DNA from: Anaerolineales bacterium
Lineage (GTDB): Bacteria; Chloroflexota; Anaerolineae; Anaerolineales; UBA6663
Length of the DNA stretch: 64,000 nucleotides
Assembly: GCA_020845955.1 (NCBI GenBank)
Contig: JADLEU010000013.1
Span: 1-64,000 of the forward strand
Reading direction: 5' to 3'
The position numbers were made by a program, and so were the translations under genes. The notes below the pieces were generated by a model that saw only the letters and a program-made list of their open reading frames with translations, had not been told where the DNA came from and did not search any database. Shown here one piece after another: positions 44,704 through 54,627 of the stretch. Positions within the stretch are counted from its first letter, which is position 1. Every line of letters starts with the position of its first letter.

Positions 44704-45129
44704 TCAGGCGCCGCCGTCGGGCGGTGCAAACGGTTGCAGCAGCTCCCGCAGGGGCCGCGGCAAATCAACGGCTTTGAACTCCGCGATCGTCACGCTGGCA
44801 ATCACCACGTGGCCAATGGCGAGCGCTTCAGAGCCGCGGCTAACGTTGAACTCGTAGCGCACCGACTTGGCGGTCATGCGCGCGATTTTCAACGACACCT
44901 CCAGCTGGTCGCCAAACCGCGCCGGCTTAAGGTATTGGCAGGCGGCCTCCACGCGCGGCAAGCGGATGCCCAGTGACTCCTCGAGCTGCAGCAAGCCCGG
45001 CCCAAGCGATCGATAGAAGGCGGTTTCTGCCTCGCTGAAGTAGCGGAAGAAGTGCGGGAAGTACACCACACCGGCCAGGTCCACATCGGCCCACTGCACT
45101 CTTATCGTGGTCGCGAAGCGCTGGCTCAT
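44704..45129 (-). CDS. Acyl-CoA thioesterase, YbgC/4-hydroxybenzoyl-CoA thioesterase-like
   Basis: 'VQWADVDLAGVVYFPHFFRYFSEAETAFYRSLG', hotdog fold. Confidence 0.85.
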   Translation of the reverse strand: MSQRFATTIRVQWADVDLAGVVYFPHFFRYFSEAETAFYRSLGPGLLQLEESLGIRLPRVEAACQYLKPARFGDQLEVSLKIARMTAKSVRYEFNVSRGSEALAIGHVVIASVTIAEFKAVDLPRPLRELLQPFAPPDGGA

Positions 45130-46316
45130 GCCTGGTCAAAATACGGCTGCAGCATGGCGCCTGGCCGCCCGCAGACGTTGACGCACAACCCGCAGCCATA
45201 GCACTTCACCTCGTCGATCACGGCGCGCTTGTTCACCATCTCGATGGCGTCGAAGACACAGACCCGCGCGCACAGCGTGCAGCCGTTGCACAGGTCTGTA
45301 ATGGTCGGCGCGACCACCTTGGTAATCGCCATGCGCCCGTTGGCGCGCCGGGCGGCTAAGCGCTTCAAGGTCAGCCCCCGGATGTCCTCCAGGCTGGTGT
45401 AATTTCGGTCGGCCAGGTAGGCGCCAATGCCGTCGAGCACCTTCTTGTACGCGTCCATGCCGCGTAAGTGGCCGGCAGTGGCCATACCCACGGCGGTAGC
45501 GCCGGCCATGAAGTACTCGATGGCGTCCTTCCAGGTGGTAATGCCGCCGGTGCCGATGATGGGAATGTCGACCGTTTCGGCGACTTCCATCACCATGCGC
45601 AGCACGATCGGTTTGATCGCCGGGCCGGTCAGGCCGCCCACACCGCGCGGCCCACCCAGCCATGGTTCGCCATCCTCGATATTGATGGACAGCCCGGGCC
45701 CCAGCGAGTCGCAGCAGTCAATGGCCGCCGCGCCCGCATCCGCCGCGGCGCGCGCCCAGTCCCGGACGTTGTGCAGGAAGCCCCCGCTGAACTTGGCGAT
45801 TACGGGGATCTTGACCGTCCGCGTAACCGCCGCGAACATCTCGGCCCACGGCGCCGGATCAGTAAAGCCCGGCTGAGGCAACTCAAGGCCGGGGAACATG
45901 GCTTCCAAGATTTCCTTCATGTGCGGGCAGACGGTTGGCACCTCGATCATGTCGGCCCCGGCTGCTTCCGCCTGCGCCGCCAGGTCGGCGGCCTCCTCCG
46001 GCCAGCGGCCGGCCAGGTTGGCGATGATCACCATGTCATTGCCCTGCCGAGCGGCCGGCAGCTCCTGCTTCCACCATTGCTCCGCCGGAAAGATGGTGCT
46101 CAGCACCGTGTTGAGGAAGCCGCCGTTCACCTGCGCAAAGCAGGGCAGTATGTCGGGCACCGGCTGTGCCACGATGGTTTTCGTGATGGCCGCCGCCGGC
46201 CCGTAGCGCGCCACCTGCGCAATCGTCGCGCCATCGTGCGTATGGTTGCCAGCCGCGATAATCACCGGGTTTTTCAGCCGGATGCCGGCCAAATTGACGG
46301 ACAAATCAATGCTCAC
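45126..46316 (-). CDS. PreA/dihydroorotate dehydrogenase-like flavoprotein with C-terminal 4Fe-4S ferredoxin domain
   Basis: 'LSVNLAGIRLKNPVIIAAGNHTHDGATIAQV', 'IPVIAKFSGG', 'IPIIGTGGITTWKDAIEYFMAGATAVGMAT', 'CNGCTLCARVCVFDAIEM...CYGCGLCVNVCGRPGAM'. Confidence 0.9.
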   Translation of the reverse strand: MSIDLSVNLAGIRLKNPVIIAAGNHTHDGATIAQVARYGPAAAITKTIVAQPVPDILPCFAQVNGGFLNTVLSTIFPAEQWWKQELPAARQGNDMVIIANLAGRWPEEAADLAAQAEAAGADMIEVPTVCPHMKEILEAMFPGLELPQPGFTDPAPWAEMFAAVTRTVKIPVIAKFSGGFLHNVRDWARAAADAGAAAIDCCDSLGPGLSINIEDGEPWLGGPRGVGGLTGPAIKPIVLRMVMEVAETVDIPIIGTGGITTWKDAIEYFMAGATAVGMATAGHLRGMDAYKKVLDGIGAYLADRNYTSLEDIRGLTLKRLAARRANGRMAITKVVAPTITDLCNGCTLCARVCVFDAIEMVNKRAVIDEVKCYGCGLCVNVCGRPGAMLQPYFDQA

Positions 46317-46350
46317 CCTGCACGCTCCCTTCGGCAGACCAGCCGCGCGC

Positions 46351-47940
46351 TCACCACGCAGACCACCACTTACGCAGATTTAGATCATCGGCGATCGCCT
46401 CGGCCGCATTGTGGCCACAAGCCCCGCTCAGACCGCCTTCCGGATGGGTGCTCGGCCCGCACATATACAACCCGGCGAAGGGCGTTCGGTAGGGCGGGTA
46501 CCCATAAAACGGGCGAAAGATCGTGAGCTGATCCTGGGCCCGTTCACCGCCCATGAGTGACGCGCGCCACATCGAGATATTGCGGCGCTCGATATCCAGC
46601 GGCGAGTCCACGGCCATTTTCAGCACGTTGTCACGCGTCATGTTCGGCGCGAACTGCGTCACAAAGTCGTGGAGCTGCCAGGCGTACTCGTCTTTGATCT
46701 CGTCCCAATGCTCGGCCCCCTCGGCCAGCTCGTACACGGCTGGCTGCCAGAGCAGCATCGTGTGCTTACCGGGCGGCGCCTGTGTCGGGTCCACCAGGGT
46801 CGGAACAATCGCCATCGGCAAATAGGTGCTGGAAGCCTTGCGGGTGCGGATGTCGCCCCACAATTGCTGATAGGCGTCGTCGCCGTCGTTCGGCATAACG
46901 CCCACCGTCCAGGCCTGGAGCACATCCGGGTTGAAGTCGGCCGCCTTCCAGTGGGGCGCCGCGTTCAAGGCAAAGTGCGGCGTGAAGAGCGTGAACTCGT
47001 CGGGCCGAAAGCGCTTGACCTGGCGGACGAAGAACGGGTCGAGCTGATCTTCGCCGATCATGTTGAGGAAGGTCTGCTTGGGTTCGACGTTGGTGACCAC
47101 GGCCTTGCGGGCCGTGAATTGGGTGCCGTCGGCAAGCGCCACGCCCACGGCCCGCTGGCCATTCAGCAGGATGCGCGCCACATGACTATTGCGCAGCACC
47201 GTGCCCTTGTTGGCTTCCACCACTCGCGCCAGCGCCTCGGCCGTAACGGACGAGCCGCCGACGGCGCAGCCCACGCCAGCCGAGTGATGGATAATGGGCA
47301 GCAGCGGCGGCAAGAACGTGCCCGAACCGGGATAGTCGTCCGTGCCGGTCTGGTTCATAAACATCAGGATCCAGCCGCGCACCTCCGGCGACTCGAATAG
47401 GTCATACACCATGTTGCGCGTGCTGCTGAGCTGGGTCTTGACCAGCTCGGCGCCGTCCGGCGTTTCCATCATGGCCGACCAGCCCAGCCACGGCTCGTTG
47501 GGGGCCGAGTACAAGAAGGTCCGCGAGCCTTCGACCAAACCGCGATAGCCTTGGCAGAAATCGCGGTAGGTGCGGGCATCACGCTCCGAGAAGCGCGCGA
47601 TCTCCTTCAACGTCCGTTCCAGATCGTGGTACAAGACCAGGCAGCGCCCATCTGGGAAGACGGCGGCGTACTGCACCTCGGGAAACACATATTTGGAGCC
47701 GTACTTCTCCAGCTCCAAATCGGTGTAGACCGGACCAAGGTGGATCCAGATGTGCATACACGAGTGCGGGTTGTGCCGGAAGCCCGGCAGGGTCAGCTCC
47801 TCGGTGACGCAGCCGCCGCCGACGAACTCGCGGCGCTCAAGCACCAGCACCTTCTGACCGGCCTTGGCGAGATAAGCCGCACAGGTCAGGCCGTTGCTGC
47901 CACCGCCAATGATGATGATGTCATAAGCCGTATCGGCCAT
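46351..47940 (-). CDS. Phytoene-desaturase-like FAD-dependent oxidoreductase (CrtI/RetSat-type)
   Basis: 'YDIIIIGGGSNGLTCAAYLAKAGQKVLVLERREFVGGGCVTEELTLPGFRHNP', C-terminal 'PFAGLYMCGPSTHPEGGLSGACGHNAAEAI'. Confidence 0.9.
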   Translation of the reverse strand: MADTAYDIIIIGGGSNGLTCAAYLAKAGQKVLVLERREFVGGGCVTEELTLPGFRHNPHSCMHIWIHLGPVYTDLELEKYGSKYVFPEVQYAAVFPDGRCLVLYHDLERTLKEIARFSERDARTYRDFCQGYRGLVEGSRTFLYSAPNEPWLGWSAMMETPDGAELVKTQLSSTRNMVYDLFESPEVRGWILMFMNQTGTDDYPGSGTFLPPLLPIIHHSAGVGCAVGGSSVTAEALARVVEANKGTVLRNSHVARILLNGQRAVGVALADGTQFTARKAVVTNVEPKQTFLNMIGEDQLDPFFVRQVKRFRPDEFTLFTPHFALNAAPHWKAADFNPDVLQAWTVGVMPNDGDDAYQQLWGDIRTRKASSTYLPMAIVPTLVDPTQAPPGKHTMLLWQPAVYELAEGAEHWDEIKDEYAWQLHDFVTQFAPNMTRDNVLKMAVDSPLDIERRNISMWRASLMGGERAQDQLTIFRPFYGYPPYRTPFAGLYMCGPSTHPEGGLSGACGHNAAEAIADDLNLRKWWSAW

Positions 47941-47957
47941 AAGGCAATCGCCTCCGT

Positions 47958-49145
47958 TTAGCGCTGAGAGTTTTCGACGATGGCGGCGATCCCTTGCCCG
48001 CCGCCAATACACAGCGCGGCTACGCCATACCGGGCGCTACGCTCACGCAGTTCATACAACAGGGTCAGCAACAGGCGGGCGCCGCTGGCCGCCAGTGGAT
48101 GACCCAGAGCGATGGCGCCGCCATTGACGTTCGTTCGATCGCGGTCCAAGCCAAGGGTCTTCTCCACGGCCAGATATTGCGCTGCGAACGCTTCATTGAC
48201 CTCAAACAGGTCAATGTCGTCCAGCCGTAACCCGGCGCGCTCAAGCGCCTTGCGCGTGGCCGGTACGGGGCCGATGCCCATGTGGGCCGGGTCCACGCCG
48301 ACCGTGGCCCAGGACACCAAGCGGCCAAGCGGCGTCAGCCCCTGCTGCGCGGCCAGGCGCTCGGTGCAAATCACCACCGCGGCCCCGCCGTCGTTGATGC
48401 CGCTTGCGTTCCCCGCCGTGACCGTGCCATTCGATTTGAAACGGGCCGGCAGCGTGCCCAGTTTGTCCACGCTCGCGCCAGGCCGAATGTACTCGTCCTG
48501 TTCGACGACCGTGGCGCCCTTTTTGCCTGGGATTTCGACCGGCACAATCTCGCGCGCCAGGCGGCCCGAGGCGCGGGCGGCCGCAGCGCGCTGCTGGCTG
48601 CACACGGCGAACGCATCCTGCTCGGCTCGGCTAATGCCGTAACATTCGGCCAGGTTCTCGGCCGTCACGCCCATGGGCATGTTCGGGTACGAGTCGGTCA
48701 ACGCCTCCCATAAATAATCCTCCAACTTTCCTTGGCCGAGGCCCCAGCCTTCGCGGGCGCCGCGCAGCACGTACGGCGCCAGGCTCATGTTCTCGGCGCC
48801 GCCCGCCAGGACGCACTCGGTCTCCTCCGCCAGGATCGTCTTGGCACCTATGAGCACCGCATCGAGTCCCGAGCCGCATTGGCGGTTCAAGGTCAGCGCC
48901 GGCGTCTCAACAGGCAGGCCGGCTTTGAGGCCGACGTGGCGCGAAATGTACGCGGCGTCCGCCGAGCTCGGCAGGATGTTGCCAAAGACCACGTGGCCCA
49001 CCAGTGCCGGATCGATCCGCGAGCGCTCCAGGGCGCCGCGCGCCGCGACCGCCCCCAGATCGGTGGCGCTCACCGACCGCAGCGCGCCCATAAAGCTGCC
49101 GAATGGTGTGCGCGCCCCTTCCAGAATTACAAGGCCGTCTTTCAT
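47958..49145 (-). CDS. Thiolase (acetyl-CoA C-acyltransferase)
   Basis: 'LNRQCGSGLDAVLIGAKTI', 'AGGAENMSLAPYVLRGAREGWGLGQGKLEDYLWEALTD', 'NVNGGAIALGHPLAASGARLLLTLLYELRERSARYGVAALCIGGGQGIAAIVE'. Confidence 0.96.
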   Translation of the reverse strand: MKDGLVILEGARTPFGSFMGALRSVSATDLGAVAARGALERSRIDPALVGHVVFGNILPSSADAAYISRHVGLKAGLPVETPALTLNRQCGSGLDAVLIGAKTILAEETECVLAGGAENMSLAPYVLRGAREGWGLGQGKLEDYLWEALTDSYPNMPMGVTAENLAECYGISRAEQDAFAVCSQQRAAAARASGRLAREIVPVEIPGKKGATVVEQDEYIRPGASVDKLGTLPARFKSNGTVTAGNASGINDGGAAVVICTERLAAQQGLTPLGRLVSWATVGVDPAHMGIGPVPATRKALERAGLRLDDIDLFEVNEAFAAQYLAVEKTLGLDRDRTNVNGGAIALGHPLAASGARLLLTLLYELRERSARYGVAALCIGGGQGIAAIVENSQR

Positions 49146-49183
49146 ATCGCTCCTACAGTTCATGCCGGCCGGCTGGCCAGCCC

Positions 49184-49939
49184 TTAGTGAAACGAGGTCC
49201 CACCGTCCACGGTTAGGGTTTGCCCGGTGATGAACGAGCTGTCATCCGAGGCCAGGAAGAGCACGGCGCCGTTGAGATCCTCGGGCATCTCGCTGCGTTT
49301 GATACATTGCCGCGCGGCGATGGCGTCCGCCAGTTCTTGCCCTGCCAGCACGCGGCTGGCCTCGGAGAGCGTGAAACCGGGCGCGATGGCGTTGACGGTG
49401 ATGCCGGCCTCGCCCAATTCGCACGCCAAGGCGCGGGTAAAACCGACCACCGCCCCCTTGGAGGCGATGTAGTGCGCGATGCCTGGCACAGGCAAGTGAT
49501 AGGCGCCGGAAGCCACATTGATGATACGCCCGCAGCCCTGTGCGCGCATAAAGGGCACGACGGCGCGCGCGCAGTAGAACGGGCCGTCCACGTTGACCTC
49601 CATAATCCGCCGCCACTCCTCCAGCGACAGGGTGTCGAACGGTTTCATCTTCAGCCCGTAGTAGATGGCGGCGTTGTTGACCAGCCCGTCAATTCGCCCG
49701 TAGGTCTGGTGGGTGATGCGCGCCATTTCGTCGGCCTGAGCAGCGTCCGAGACATCAGTGCCGACGAACAACGCCTGTCGGCCGCGCGCCGTGATTTCCT
49801 GTGCTACCGCGCTGCCGCGGGCCTCGTTGATCTCCGCGACGACCACGGCCGCGCCTTCAGCCGCCAGGGCGAGCGCAAAAGAACGCCCCAGACCTTGCCC
49901 GCCACCCGTCACAATTATAACCTTGCCTTGAAGCCGCAT
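49184..49939 (-). CDS. SDR family oxidoreductase (FabG-like)
   Basis: 'VIIVTGGGQGLGRSFALALAAEGAAVVVAEI', 'GLVNNAAIYYGL', 'YIASKGAVVGFTRALACELGEAGITVNAIAPGF'. Confidence 0.95.
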   Translation of the reverse strand: MRLQGKVIIVTGGGQGLGRSFALALAAEGAAVVVAEINEARGSAVAQEITARGRQALFVGTDVSDAAQADEMARITHQTYGRIDGLVNNAAIYYGLKMKPFDTLSLEEWRRIMEVNVDGPFYCARAVVPFMRAQGCGRIINVASGAYHLPVPGIAHYIASKGAVVGFTRALACELGEAGITVNAIAPGFTLSEASRVLAGQELADAIAARQCIKRSEMPEDLNGAVLFLASDDSSFITGQTLTVDGGTSFH

Positions 49940-49957
49940 ACCCAGAGTCCTCCAGCG

Positions 49958-50671
49958 CTAGCGTGGCCAGCTTTGCAGGTACTTCATCAGGCCATCTACC
50001 TGGGCCGGCGACAGCGCCGCCCCGAAGCCCGGCATTTCTGACCCGCCATTCAGGATGCGCTGCCGGAGGTCGGCGTCGGTCTGCTGGCGCAGACGCTCCG
50101 GCGCGTTGGCCACAATTTGCTTCGTCCCGACTGGCACACCCCCGTCGTCGCCATGGCAGCCAGAGCACATCAGCAGGAACGTTTCCTGGCCGCCCTCAAC
50201 CGAATCGGCTAGCCGGCCCGACAGCGTGGTGAGCACCCCAACGGGGGTGTCCGGCCGTTCCCATGACCGCACAAAAGCGACCAAATGCCCGATCTGCTCG
50301 GCCGTCAGCGTTCCCCCGTAAGCCTGGCCCCAGGCCAACATCGCGGTGCCCGGCCGGCCTTGCGCAATCGTGGCGCGCAGCAGGTCATCGCTCACGCCGG
50401 CTAGAAAGCGTGGGTCATTCAGCCGTGGCGCCTGCGCGGTCCCCTCCCCACGGTCCCCGTGGCATACCGAGCAATACGTCGCGAACAGCCCGGCGCCTTG
50501 CCGGACCTGGTCGTTCTGCGCAGCCACTGCCACGGCGGCCAAACGGCCGCGCTGGCTGAGCAGGAAGATCAGCGCCAGGTTGCCCACGGCCAGCGCGAGG
50601 CATATAGCCCCGAACCGCGCCCACGGATGGCGACGCTCCACGACACCTGGCGCCGTTTCTGCCTTGGCCAC
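49958..50671 (-). CDS. Membrane-anchored diheme cytochrome c
   Basis: N-terminal TM 'FGAICLALAVGNLALIFLLSQ'; two heme motifs CSVCH and CSGCH each followed by a class I cytochrome c-like domain ('GTAMLAWGQAYGGTLTAEQIGHLVAFVRSW'). Confidence 0.93.
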   Translation of the reverse strand: MAKAETAPGVVERRHPWARFGAICLALAVGNLALIFLLSQRGRLAAVAVAAQNDQVRQGAGLFATYCSVCHGDRGEGTAQAPRLNDPRFLAGVSDDLLRATIAQGRPGTAMLAWGQAYGGTLTAEQIGHLVAFVRSWERPDTPVGVLTTLSGRLADSVEGGQETFLLMCSGCHGDDGGVPVGTKQIVANAPERLRQQTDADLRQRILNGGSEMPGFGAALSPAQVDGLMKYLQSWPR

Positions 50672-50831
50672 CGGCTATGCTTCGCAAACCGGCGTGCCCG
50701 GGACACCCCAGACAAACACGGCAACTACGACCGCCGGCCGGGACCGAGCGCGCCAGCGGCGCGGCGACGACCCTCGATCTGCGAACGTCAGGACGGACAA
50801 AGCGGCCACCGTTGTGCCTCACTCAACTCAT

Positions 50832-52682
50832 CTACGGCCCAGCGAGCGAGGCCGGTACCAGGTCGGTCTCGTTTCCATGGGCGATCTCGTCGTGACATTC
50901 CAGACACTCGACCTTGCGCGACAGGAAGGTCGTCTCGGCTACGATGTGCAGGTCGTGCATGGCCTCGGCTTCGCCCGCGCGCAGGTCCACCTGGCCGTGG
51001 CACGCCAGGCAGCGCTCTGGGCGCACGGCGCCATCGCCGGTAGTCACAGAGTCGTGGCAGCCTGCCGTGGTGCAGTCCTGGTCGCGGGTGGACGTCTGCA
51101 CCTCCAGGTGCGAATCATCGTTGGGCACGGCGTGGCAGGTCGTGCAGGTGCCGACAGCAGTGTTCTGGCCCGTGCGGCCCATGAAATGACACCAGTAGCA
51201 GGTGGACTCGCGGACTTGGAAGTGAAGCCCGTCAACGATGTGGGCGTGGCAGTTGTTGCAGCGCGGCGTGATGCCCAACCCCTTGCCCGGCTGCAGTTCG
51301 ATGTGATCGAACCGGATCTTAGCGCGGTATGGGGCAGAGACGCCAATGAGCGCCTCGGGCGCGTGGCAGGTGGAGCAGTTCGCATTATCGACCGTGCCAT
51401 GCGGCTTGGTGCCGTACGTGCCGGCGAGGTAATTCACGACTTCCGTCAGGCCAACCACCTTGCCCTGGACGAAGTTCTGGGCACCGGGCGGGTAATGGCA
51501 CGTATCACAGCTGATGTCACGATGTGTGCCGACGTCCCAGGCCAGATATTGCGGCCCCATGTTGTGACAGGCGCCGCAGAAACTTGGGTTGGCCGTGGCT
51601 TCAAAGGTGTAGCTGACCCCGGTGAGGAGGGCCAGGCCAAACACCGGCAACCCAACCAGCAGCACGCGCGGCCATCGTCCGGCGTTGAACCAGGCCTGCA
51701 GCGAGCCCTCCGCGCTGAACGCCCGGCGGATGAGCGGGTAGAAGAACAGCACGCCGACAATGACAAGACCCAGGAGGAACTGGTCGGTAAGACGCGGCGA
51801 GAAACGCCGGCCGGATATGCGCAGGAATTGAAAGCCGATCGCGCCGGCCGCCAGGATGATCAGATAGATGTATTCCTCGGCACGCGCGCTCGCATACAAG
51901 AAGCCATAGGTCAGGGCAATGACGATCAGGGCATGCAGCCCGGTCGTGTTTCCTGCCCACAGGGCGGCCAGCCCGGCGGCGCCGGCCACCGTCAGCGCGG
52001 CCAACTCCACTGGCTCGGCCAATGCGGGGCGCCGCATCACTCGCAGGCCCCAGCCGGCCAGCGCCAGAGCTGTGCTGGCCGCCGCAAACAAGGGGAGCAA
52101 CGAGGCGCTCGGCCCGCCGGGCGCGAAGCGCAACACGTACAAGTAGGCCAGGCTCAGGTAGAGCGCCGCGCCATACAGGAACCAGCGCTGGCGGTGAAGC
52201 CGGGCGAGCCCCAGGTCGAGCGCGACGAGCATGACCAAGGCCACCACCGCCAGCAGCGGCACCCGAAGCAGAGGGCCGTGGGCCCACAGATACACGGCCT
52301 GGTACAGCGCGGCGGCGTGGGCCGTGACTTCGAGCGGCGCGGCCCACTGCGTCAAGTTGCGCTGGCGAAACACCGCGGCGATGACCGAAAGCGCGAGCAC
52401 GAGCGGCAGCGCCCATAGCAGCAGCGCATCTCGTTGGCCGATCAGGCCGACGACCAACAGGTAGGCGGCTGCCAGGAACAAGCTGCCGGGCCAAAGGTGC
52501 ACGGCCTCGCTCGTGCGCCGCGCCAATATCACGTAGGCGGCGCCGAGGGCGGCTGTTACCGCAATCGCCGGACCGGTCGCGCGGGCGATCAACAGGGCCG
52601 CCACGGCCGCCACGGCCAGCGCGTGGCCGGCCAGTAGCACGAAATTCAGGGCGCCAAAGCGCCCCAGGCGCGTGCTAAGCAT
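50832..52682 (-). CDS. Polytopic membrane protein fused to a C-terminal multiheme (about 9 heme) cytochrome c domain
   Basis: About 300 aa of hydrophobic helices, then CGACH, CDTCH, CSTCH, CNNCH, CYWCH, CTTCH, CTTAGCH (CX4CH), CLACH, CLECH; NapC/NirT or cytochrome c3-like spacing. Confidence 0.9.
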   Translation of the reverse strand: MLSTRLGRFGALNFVLLAGHALAVAAVAALLIARATGPAIAVTAALGAAYVILARRTSEAVHLWPGSLFLAAAYLLVVGLIGQRDALLLWALPLVLALSVIAAVFRQRNLTQWAAPLEVTAHAAALYQAVYLWAHGPLLRVPLLAVVALVMLVALDLGLARLHRQRWFLYGAALYLSLAYLYVLRFAPGGPSASLLPLFAAASTALALAGWGLRVMRRPALAEPVELAALTVAGAAGLAALWAGNTTGLHALIVIALTYGFLYASARAEEYIYLIILAAGAIGFQFLRISGRRFSPRLTDQFLLGLVIVGVLFFYPLIRRAFSAEGSLQAWFNAGRWPRVLLVGLPVFGLALLTGVSYTFEATANPSFCGACHNMGPQYLAWDVGTHRDISCDTCHYPPGAQNFVQGKVVGLTEVVNYLAGTYGTKPHGTVDNANCSTCHAPEALIGVSAPYRAKIRFDHIELQPGKGLGITPRCNNCHAHIVDGLHFQVRESTCYWCHFMGRTGQNTAVGTCTTCHAVPNDDSHLEVQTSTRDQDCTTAGCHDSVTTGDGAVRPERCLACHGQVDLRAGEAEAMHDLHIVAETTFLSRKVECLECHDEIAHGNETDLVPASLAGP

Positions 52683-54591
52683 AGCCCTCGGCCTGCGTTC
52701 CCGGTTGAGGCTCGTCTTCTGGGCGGTGGATGAACGACGCCGCCAAGACGTAGACCGCCGCCCAGCCGGCGATGAGGTAGGTCAGCACATCGCGCTCGGG
52801 CGCGGCCTCCAGGACCGAGGCGGCGGAGAACACGAACCAGGCCACGAAGAGCGCGCGCGCCGGTCGGTCCCGGCGCTGGTCGAGCCGCAGCGCGCCCGCC
52901 ATCGCGGCCAGGCCCAACGGCACGAACGCCAGCCCACGCGCCGCGGGGCTCAGACCGGCTCCCAATAGGCCAGCGCCATAGATCTGGGCGATGGCCAGGG
53001 GCAGCGGATATAACAAGACCTCGTCGCGCCATTTCCAGGCGAGCAGGGCAAAGAGGGCAAGCCAGAGGCCTGCCACCACCGCGGCCGTCGGCGCCTGGAA
53101 CTCGCCGAGCAGCGAGGGCAGCGCCAGGCTGGCAGCCACGCTGACCAGGCTCGACTCGAAGACCGAGTCCGCCAGCGCATCCTTGCCCATTTTCTGCAAG
53201 CGCCGCCCGTACAGCAGCAGCGGCAGCAAGAGCGGCGGCACTAGCAACATGTCACGCTGCGTCCCCCCGAGGGGATCAAACACGCCCAACACCACGAAGA
53301 CGGTCAGGCCAAAGAAGGCGCCCGCAGCCCAAAAATACTGGTTGCGCGTCTGGAGCGTGGTCGTCTCGCGGCCCAGGCCCATGTTGCGATAAAAATGGGC
53401 GTACACCGGAGCGGCGATGAGGGCGGCCCAGTTGGCGCGGCCCACCGTCAGCATCAGCAGCGCGGCCAGGCCGGCAGCCAGGTTAGCCAGGGCAAACTCA
53501 GTCCACTGGAACGCTTTCTCGCCGGTGTTGTCGGCCGTCGACTTAATTCCCAGGCTGCGCGTGCCGCCGAAGAAGTGCACCGAGAACAGGGCCAGAGATA
53601 GCAAGAGGGCCGACAGATCGCGCCAAGCATAGGCGAAGGCGGCCAACGCGATCAGGATGCCAACGCTGTAGGCCGGCGCAACGTGGACCAGGCCATGCGT
53701 TTCGTGGTACCGGTCGGCGATCAAGACTATCGCCATGCTGAGCGCGATCAGCGGCAAGCCGTAATACGCGGCCGGGAGCGGTTCAATGCCGTACAGCCCG
53801 GCCAGGAAACCGGCCCCCAAGAAGAGCAACGCGATATATTGGTGACGGACCTGGCGCGTGTCGAGGTAGCGCACAAAGTGGAAGCCCGCGAACGCCAGCA
53901 GCGGCAGGCTGGCGCCCCAGGGGTCGTCCCGCAGGTAGGCTGGCGCATTAAGCGCGATGAAAACCGTGAAAATGATGACGACCGCATAGCCCGTGCGAAC
54001 CAGGGGGTTCGCGAGCTCTCCCGGGCGCAGGCCGCTCAGCGCCTTGCCGAGGATCAGCAAAGTCAGGACCACCGCCATGGCCACCAGCGGCAGGTCCTGA
54101 GTGACCACGCCTCGGCCTAGGGCGAGCAAGAACTCAGCCGCGGCCGCCAGCGGGGCCGCCAGGTACAAGAAGCCCGTCCGGCCGCTACCGGCTGTGACCG
54201 AAAGGAAGAGCAGGGCGAGCACACCCACTACGACCGCCGCCGAGAGGGGCTCAGCCAACATGAATGGGATGCCGCCCACCAGCAGCAAGGCCATAAACAA
54301 CACGGCGACGCCGTAGCCGACGCCGATTACGGCCGGCCGGATATCGCGCTGCCAGCGAAGCTGGTGAGCGATGTAGAAGAATGGGAAGAGAAGAACGTAG
54401 GTCAGCATACCGGGATGCAGCGACAGGCGCACTGTAGTCACTACGTCTTGCGGAGACAGAAAGACTTTGACGTTGTTCCAGTCGTCGGGCGGACCTTTCA
54501 TCAAGAGGCGGTCGTCATGCCGCTCGATGGTTCCCAGGTCCATCTCGGTTTTCATCAGGCGCGAGTCGATGCGCATTGCCAAACACCTCAC
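52675..54591 (-). CDS. Large polytopic membrane protein of unknown function
   Basis: 638 aa, many TM helices ('LLPFFYIAHQLRW', 'AVLFMALLLVGGIPFML', ...). Overlaps the start of the multiheme gene by 8 nt. Alternative ATG at 54576. Confidence 0.8.
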   Translation of the reverse strand: MRCLAMRIDSRLMKTEMDLGTIERHDDRLLMKGPPDDWNNVKVFLSPQDVVTTVRLSLHPGMLTYVLLFPFFYIAHQLRWQRDIRPAVIGVGYGVAVLFMALLLVGGIPFMLAEPLSAAVVVGVLALLFLSVTAGSGRTGFLYLAAPLAAAAEFLLALGRGVVTQDLPLVAMAVVLTLLILGKALSGLRPGELANPLVRTGYAVVIIFTVFIALNAPAYLRDDPWGASLPLLAFAGFHFVRYLDTRQVRHQYIALLFLGAGFLAGLYGIEPLPAAYYGLPLIALSMAIVLIADRYHETHGLVHVAPAYSVGILIALAAFAYAWRDLSALLLSLALFSVHFFGGTRSLGIKSTADNTGEKAFQWTEFALANLAAGLAALLMLTVGRANWAALIAAPVYAHFYRNMGLGRETTTLQTRNQYFWAAGAFFGLTVFVVLGVFDPLGGTQRDMLLVPPLLLPLLLYGRRLQKMGKDALADSVFESSLVSVAASLALPSLLGEFQAPTAAVVAGLWLALFALLAWKWRDEVLLYPLPLAIAQIYGAGLLGAGLSPAARGLAFVPLGLAAMAGALRLDQRRDRPARALFVAWFVFSAASVLEAAPERDVLTYLIAGWAAVYVLAASFIHRPEDEPQPGTQAEGYA

Positions 54592-54627
54592 CCGGTGACC
54601 GGCGCCCTTCCCACGGGCGTTGTGCGG

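Noticed and set aside
50346-52418. 690-aa plus-strand ORF
   Set aside because: Antisense to the cytochrome genes, which have clear heme motifs; its sequence is Q/H/G/R-rich with no domain.
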